This document shows, in pieces, positions 23,036 to 26,899 of a DNA stretch of 26,899 nt. The notes beneath the pieces are model-generated. The model worked only from the letters and a program-made list of their open reading frames with translations. It was not told the origin of the DNA and did no database searches. Origin of the DNA: HGM10836 sp045580645 (GTDB lineage: Bacteria; Bacillota_I; Bacilli_A; RF39; UBA660); NCBI GenBank assembly GCA_045580645.1, contig JAZNOG010000058.1, positions 1-26,899 on the forward strand. The letters are read 5' to 3'. Made by a program: the position numbers and the translations under genes. The first letter of the stretch is position 1. The number at the start of each line of letters is the position of its first letter.

Positions 23036-23917
23036 CTATTTTGTAAAATTTATTATGTCTAGTATTCTATTTAAATCATTATCATTTACATAAGATATTT
23101 GAACTTTTTTGTTTTGGATTGTTACTTTTGTTCCTAAGTATTCTGATAAGTCTCTTTCTAATTCTTCATATTCTAAATTTTTTTGTTTTTTTGTTATTTG
23201 ATGTTTTCTTGTAAATTCTTCATTATTTGAAATTTGTTCTACTTGTCTAACTGTTAAGTCATCGTTAATTATTTGTTTTGATAAATCATTGATTTTTTCT
23301 TCGTTTTCTAGTTTTGATAAAACTCTTGCATGACCCATGCTTATTTTTCCATCTTGTATTAGGTTTATTGTTTGATTTGGTAAGTTTAATAAACCAAGCA
23401 TATTTGTTACATGACTTCTACTTTTTCCTACTCTTTTTGCTACTTCTTCTTGAGTTAAGTTTAAATTTGTCATTAAATTTTTATACGCTGTTGCTTCTTC
23501 TATAGCATTTAGATTTTCTCTTTGTAAGTTTTCTAAAATTGCTATTTCCATCATTTGGTCATCTGTAAAGTTTCTTATGATTGCAGGTATTGTTTCTTTT
23601 CCCGCAAGCTTAGATGCACGATATCTTCTTTCCCCTGCTACTATTTCGTAGCCTTTAATGCTTTTTTTAACGATTATTGGTTGAAATACACCATGTTCTT
23701 TTATTGATGCAGCAAGTTCTTCAAGTTTTTCTTCGTTAAATACTTTTCTTGGTTGGTATGGATTTACTCTTAGTTCACTTAATGGAATTTCTTTAACTTC
23801 ATCCTCAGAAGCAGTTTCCATTATTTTTTCTTCTACTCCTCCATAACTTATGTCTTCGATATTAAATAATTCTTCTAGTCCTCTACCTAGGGCTCTTCTT
23901 TTACTTTGTGTTTCCAT
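23036..23917 (-). CDS. parB: Chromosome-partitioning protein ParB (Spo0J)
   Basis: A CTP-dependent DNA clamp that loads at parS sites, spreads, and works with ParA and SMC in origin segregation. The 293-aa protein starts METQSKRRALGRGLEELF. The N-terminal CTPase domain has ELRVNPYQPRKVF and GERRYRASKLAG. The parS-binding helix-turn-helix is LTQEEVAKRVGKSRSHVTNM. A C-terminal dimerisation domain follows. The start is ATG 23917, with GAGGTGA 9 nt upstream and a 17-bp overlap with parA; TTG 23926 is too close to that site. I find no good parS in the window, so the sites must lie elsewhere. Confidence 0.95.
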   Translation of the reverse strand: METQSKRRALGRGLEELFNIEDISYGGVEEKIMETASEDEVKEIPLSELRVNPYQPRKVFNEEKLEELAASIKEHGVFQPIIVKKSIKGYEIVAGERRYRASKLAGKETIPAIIRNFTDDQMMEIAILENLQRENLNAIEEATAYKNLMTNLNLTQEEVAKRVGKSRSHVTNMLGLLNLPNQTINLIQDGKISMGHARVLSKLENEEKINDLSKQIINDDLTVRQVEQISNNEEFTRKHQITKKQKNLEYEELERDLSEYLGTKVTIQNKKVQISYVNDNDLNRILDIINFTK

Positions 23918-24689
23918 TTGCTTCAATCACCTCTTTCGCTAAATTTAAATATGCTTCAGATCCTCTTGATTTTGGATCATATGCAATTATTGGTTTTCCG
24001 TGTGATGGTGCTTCTGTTAATCTGATTAATCTTGGAATTATTGTATTATATACTTTATCTTTAAAGTATTTTCTTATTTCTTCTACTACTTCTAGGCCTA
24101 GATTTGTTCTTACATCTAACATTGTAAGTAAAACGCCTTCAATTGATAATTTTGGATTTAGGTTTTGTTGTGTATACATTATTGCTCTTAATAATTGGGT
24201 TATTCCTTCTAGTGCGAAGAATTCACATTGAACTGGAATTATTACTGAATCTGATGCAGTTAAGGCATTTGTTGTTATTATTCCAAGTGCGGGAGGACAA
24301 TCAATTATTATATAGTCATAATGTTCTTTTATTTGTTCTATATGATATTTTAATTGTTCTGCTTTTGATACATGTGTATCTTCTTTTGCTTGTTCTATTT
24401 CAATATCAATTCCCGCTAAGTTGATGTTTGCTGGTAAAACATGTAAGTTTTTGTATTTTGTTTTAACTATTGCTTCAGTTATTTTACAAGAATTATTTAA
24501 AACATTATATACACTTTTATCAATTTCACCTTTATTTAATCCAATACCAGTAGTAGCATTACATTGTGGATCTAGGTCTACTAGTAAAACTTTTTTGTTT
24601 AAAATTGCAAGTGATGCTGATAAGTTTATACTAGTTGTTGTTTTTCCTACTCCACCTTTTTGATTTATTAAAGAAATTACCTTTCCCAT
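23901..24689 (-). CDS. parA: Chromosome-partitioning ATPase ParA (Soj)
   Basis: A Walker-type ATPase that binds DNA non-specifically and, with ParB, moves or positions origins; in Bacillus it also regulates DnaA. The 262-aa protein has the deviant Walker A QKGGVGKTTTSINL (signature Lys11, Lys16), the motif VLLVDLDPQCNATTG, Walker B YIIIDCPPALG, and the arginine-containing C-terminal part LTEAPSHGKPI. It starts at 24689 with AGGTGAT upstream. It leads the operon parA-parB-mscS-DUF951-AbgT-ychF-HExxH. Confidence 0.97.
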   Translation of the reverse strand: MGKVISLINQKGGVGKTTTSINLSASLAILNKKVLLVDLDPQCNATTGIGLNKGEIDKSVYNVLNNSCKITEAIVKTKYKNLHVLPANINLAGIDIEIEQAKEDTHVSKAEQLKYHIEQIKEHYDYIIIDCPPALGIITTNALTASDSVIIPVQCEFFALEGITQLLRAIMYTQQNLNPKLSIEGVLLTMLDVRTNLGLEVVEEIRKYFKDKVYNTIIPRLIRLTEAPSHGKPIIAYDPKSRGSEAYLNLAKEVIEANGNTK

Positions 24690-24718
24690 TTATATCACCT
24701 ACTTCTTTTGCTATATTT

Positions 24719-24747
24719 ATTTTACCAAATAATATGTTTTTTTTAAA
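24719..24747 (-). promoter_or_regulatory. Candidate promoter of the parA operon
   Basis: The -10 is TAAAAT (24724-24719) with a TGG extension, and TTTAAA (24747-24742) is at 17-nt spacing. It lies about 30 nt upstream of the parA start. The hexamers are imperfect. Confidence 0.5.
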
Positions 24748-24762
24748 GTGTTTTTTAGAAAA

Positions 24763-24804
24763 AGAAAAAGTATTAGATATTTCTTATTAATTTATCTAAT
24801 ACTT
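24763..24804 (-). terminator. Intrinsic terminator of the LRR surface protein gene
   Basis: AAGTATTAGATA (24768-24779) pairs perfectly with TATCTAATACTT (24793-24804): a 12-bp stem with a 13-nt loop, followed on the minus strand by a U-rich tail. It lies 8 nt after the stop codon and insulates parA. Confidence 0.85.
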
Positions 24805-24812
24805 ATATATTA

Positions 24813-26899
24813 TTAACTTGGATAACCTGTTGTTATGGTTACTTCGCCGTATATATTACCTAAACTATCTGTATAACTTGGCACTGTTCCTGTTACAAAA
24901 GGAGATTCATTATTAAATATTGTATTTCTAGTTGCGGTCTTCCATTTAAAAGCTTTGTCTGAGTTATTATAAATAACTGTTAAATTTGGATTATCTACAT
25001 ATGTTTTTCCATTTGACGTAGACGTTCTGTTTGATGAGCTAAATGCAGCCGTTCCTATTCCTGTCGATGCTGTAAGATTAGAGTTTTCTCCAATTACTAC
25101 ATAACTTAGGTTGTTATATTGGAATGCACCATTTCCGATGGTTGTAACACTATCAGGGATTACTACACTTGTGAGGTTGTTCCAAGAAAATGCATCGTCT
25201 CCGATGGTTGTGACACTATTAGGGAGGACAACACTTGTGAGGTTGTTATAATAAAATGCACTGTCTCCGATTGTTGTGACACTATTTGGGATAATTGCAC
25301 TTGTGAGGTTGTTATTCCAAAATGCACTTTCTCCGATGGTTGTGACACTATCGGGAATATTCACACTTGTGAGGTTGTTAGAAGAAAATGCATAGTTTCC
25401 GATGGTTGTGACGCTATTGGGGATGGTTACACTTGTCAGGTTGTTAGCAGAAAATGCAGAGTCTCCTATTGTTTCTACGCTATTCCCTATTACTACACTT
25501 GTGAGGTTGTTATTATAAAATGCATAGTCTCCAATGGTATTTAATGTATCTGGCAAGACTATAGAAACTAAATTTTTATTATAAAATATTCCTGACGAAG
25601 AAGTAGTTGCACCATTATCTATTGAGGTTATCGTATATCCATCTATTGTTGATGGTATCACTGGATTTTTTATATCCACACAATCATATGCAGTTATTGT
25701 TGCATCACTATTACTTGTCGTATAAGTAAAACAATTTCTTATATCTTCTACTTTTAATATTGTTTCATTATCTAATTCTAAGTAGTCAAATGCAGATTCT
25801 CCGATAGTTGTGACACTATCAGCAATGACTACACTTGTGAGGTTGATAGAAGAAAATGCATAGTTTCCGATTGATGTGACACTATCTGATAGGACAACAC
25901 TTGTGAGGTTGTTAGATTGAAATGCAGAATTTCCGATGCTTGTGACGCTATTTGGGATGGTTATACTTGTGAGGTTGTTATTTGCAAATGCAATTTCTCC
26001 GATGGTTGTGACACTATTTGGGATAGTTACACTTGTGAGGTTGTTAGAAGAAAATGCAGAGTCTCCGATGGTTGTGACAGAATATTCTTTTCCGGTTGGT
26101 TTTAATATTCCAGTGTCTGATAATAATCCTTGAAATATCATTCCTTCACTTGTATCAGAAATTAATGCTTCAAGTGTCATGCCATCTACTTCTTCTCCAT
26201 TACAAAACGATAAAGCTAATGTTTCATCTCCAAATATTGGTGTTAGTTTCGAAGAACATTGTTCAATTGCATCATCACTTGGATTTTCTACAAGTTCATA
26301 TGTAAATAATTTTTCTGGTATTATTACATCAGTTTGTGTGGGAATTCCAAATATAGTTTCAAGACTATTACTACATAAATATGTATCTATTGTCGTAGTC
26401 ATAGTTGTATCATCTGGTGTATGCACGAAACAATACTCTGGTGTTGTATACCTTACGTTATATCCATGACTATTTATATTAATTCTAAATTTATATTGAT
26501 TCTTTGTTGAACTAGTCCAACTTGATGCATCTACTTCATAATCTATCCATGCTCTTAATCTATAGTTTGTTGTTACACTTTTTATATTTGATTTATGATT
26601 ATGACTTGTATAATATAGCATTTTATTGTTTTCATTATTTGTTGATGTTCCTAAATCATCTATTAATAATGGTTCCACTACTGATTTATTAGTATCTCTA
26701 TTTTCTAAATATACTTTTATTTGATTATCATTTAACTTTGTATATCCTGAATCTACAGAAAGTGGTTCTAATTCTATTTCATAGTATACTGGTGTATCTA
26801 CATCATATACACTATCTAAGTTTGTTGTAACTGAAAAATCAAAGTATTTATCTAATACTTTACCTTCTACATCTCCCATTGGAAGTGCATTTGTTATAT
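24813..26899 (-). CDS. BspA-type leucine-rich-repeat surface protein, N-terminus beyond the window
   Basis: The frame stays open through the right edge. ATG 26879 is therefore an internal Met; 694 codons are visible. Residues up to about 190 (from the edge) look like a beta-rich extracellular domain. A Cys-containing linker follows, then LRR_5-type repeats of 22 aa, typified by VTTIGDSAFSSNNLTSVTIP, in two groups (five and about seven units). Between them is an insert with CFTYTTSNSDATITAYDC and IPSTIDGYTITSI, the cap that starts BspA arrays. The C-terminus (LTVIYNNSDKAFKWKTA) is a capping segment and ends at YPS with no LPxTG or anchor, so attachment must be elsewhere. Such proteins are usually host- or matrix-binding. 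Confidence 0.9.
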   Translation of the reverse strand, partial: ITNALPMGDVEGKVLDKYFDFSVTTNLDSVYDVDTPVYYEIELEPLSVDSGYTKLNDNQIKVYLENRDTNKSVVEPLLIDDLGTSTNNENNKMLYYTSHNHKSNIKSVTTNYRLRAWIDYEVDASSWTSSTKNQYKFRININSHGYNVRYTTPEYCFVHTPDDTTMTTTIDTYLCSNSLETIFGIPTQTDVIIPEKLFTYELVENPSDDAIEQCSSKLTPIFGDETLALSFCNGEEVDGMTLEALISDTSEGMIFQGLLSDTGILKPTGKEYSVTTIGDSAFSSNNLTSVTIPNSVTTIGEIAFANNNLTSITIPNSVTSIGNSAFQSNNLTSVVLSDSVTSIGNYAFSSINLTSVVIADSVTTIGESAFDYLELDNETILKVEDIRNCFTYTTSNSDATITAYDCVDIKNPVIPSTIDGYTITSIDNGATTSSSGIFYNKNLVSIVLPDTLNTIGDYAFYNNNLTSVVIGNSVETIGDSAFSANNLTSVTIPNSVTTIGNYAFSSNNLTSVNIPDSVTTIGESAFWNNNLTSAIIPNSVTTIGDSAFYYNNLTSVVLPNSVTTIGDDAFSWNNLTSVVIPDSVTTIGNGAFQYNNLSYVVIGENSNLTASTGIGTAAFSSSNRTSTSNGKTYVDNPNLTVIYNNSDKAFKWKTATRNTIFNNESPFVTGTVPSYTDSLGNIYGEVTITTGYPS
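25135..25596. repeat. Tandem 66-bp repeat array A (7 units) in the LRR gene
   Basis: Units start at 25135, 25201, 25267, 25333, 25399, 25465 and 25531, exactly 66 bp (22 codons) apart. Most share long identical stretches such as CACTTGTGAGGTTGTTA. The 25531 unit is diverged, and a half unit continues below 25135. Confidence 0.92.
25801..26130. repeat. Tandem 66-bp repeat array B (5 units) in the LRR gene
   Basis: Units start at 25801, 25867, 25933, 25999 and 26065 with a 66-bp period and the same sequence family as array A. The last unit diverges after about 30 bp. The two arrays are not in register with each other (270 bp from 25531 to 25801). Confidence 0.9.

Noticed and set aside
25119..25544. 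Plus-strand Cys-rich open frame of 141 codons across the LRR repeats (and similar ones at 25917-26133)
   Set aside because: It is the antisense shadow of the 66-bp repeats; the repeated CEVV/SDG patterns follow from repeat composition, and there is no ribosome-binding site.
1..26899. CRISPR arrays, insertion sequences, tRNA or rRNA genes
   Set aside because: No repeat-spacer pattern, transposase-like protein, cloverleaf or rRNA-like GC-rich tract was found by reading both strands.

Overview
The window reads as an AT-rich Firmicutes (Bacilli-type) chromosome segment. Coding is dense, gaps are short, Shine-Dalgarno sites are strong, and proteins are rich in Lys, Asn, Ile and Glu. All Trp codons I checked are TGG, and TGA ends the class A PBP and M23 peptidase genes. 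The genetic code is therefore standard and not the Mycoplasma/Spiroplasma code. A complete spoIIR, a gerQ spore-coat gene and a peptidoglycan-building PBP argue for a walled, spore-forming (or recently spore-forming) Bacilli relative. My best guess is an uncultured gut Bacilli lineage near the Mollicutes/Erysipelotrichia branch; this is inference from gene content only.

Layout. (1) 1-1667: 5' part of a predicted surface or lipoprotein gene behind a perfect-consensus promoter. (2) 1802-6668: minus-strand block DUF1934-argS-rpoE-prfA-prmC-spoIIR, covering arginyl-tRNA synthesis, RNA polymerase delta, release factor 1 with its methylase, and the forespore signal SpoIIR. (3) 6769-8905: plus-strand class A PBP and a small overlapping gene. 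(4) 8912-12549: PduL phosphotransacylase, gerQ, a LemA-like membrane protein, uracil-DNA glycosylase and an alanine/glycine:cation symporter, with convergent pairs sharing bidirectional terminators. (5) 12595-17071: operon rplI-dnaB-M23 peptidase-yycJ-rlmH. (6) 17207-18222: operon rpsF-ssb-rpsR behind a structured leader. (7) 18299-24689: operon parA-parB-mscS-DUF951-AbgT transporter-ychF-HExxH protein. (8) 24813 to the right edge: C-terminal part of a BspA-type leucine-rich-repeat surface protein built from 66-bp DNA repeats.

Blocks 5-7 are a condensed version of the region flanking oriC in Bacillus subtilis (soj-spo0J ... yyzM-ychF-rpsF-ssb-rpsR and rplI-dnaB ... yycJ-rlmH), with purA and the WalRKHI genes absent and an M23 peptidase in that place. 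Almost all genes here run on the minus strand, consistent with leading-strand coding away from an origin beyond the right edge. No dnaA, DnaA-box cluster or clear parS site is visible in the window.

Most of the window is housekeeping. The parts most worth a second look are the rpsF leader (S6:S18-type CCG hairpin plus an exact anti-Shine-Dalgarno segment), the hairpin that covers the spoIIR ribosome-binding site, the unknown HExxH protein, the LRR repeat arrays, and the habit of placing stop codons inside terminator hairpins. I see no clear new multi-gene defence or biosynthetic system.
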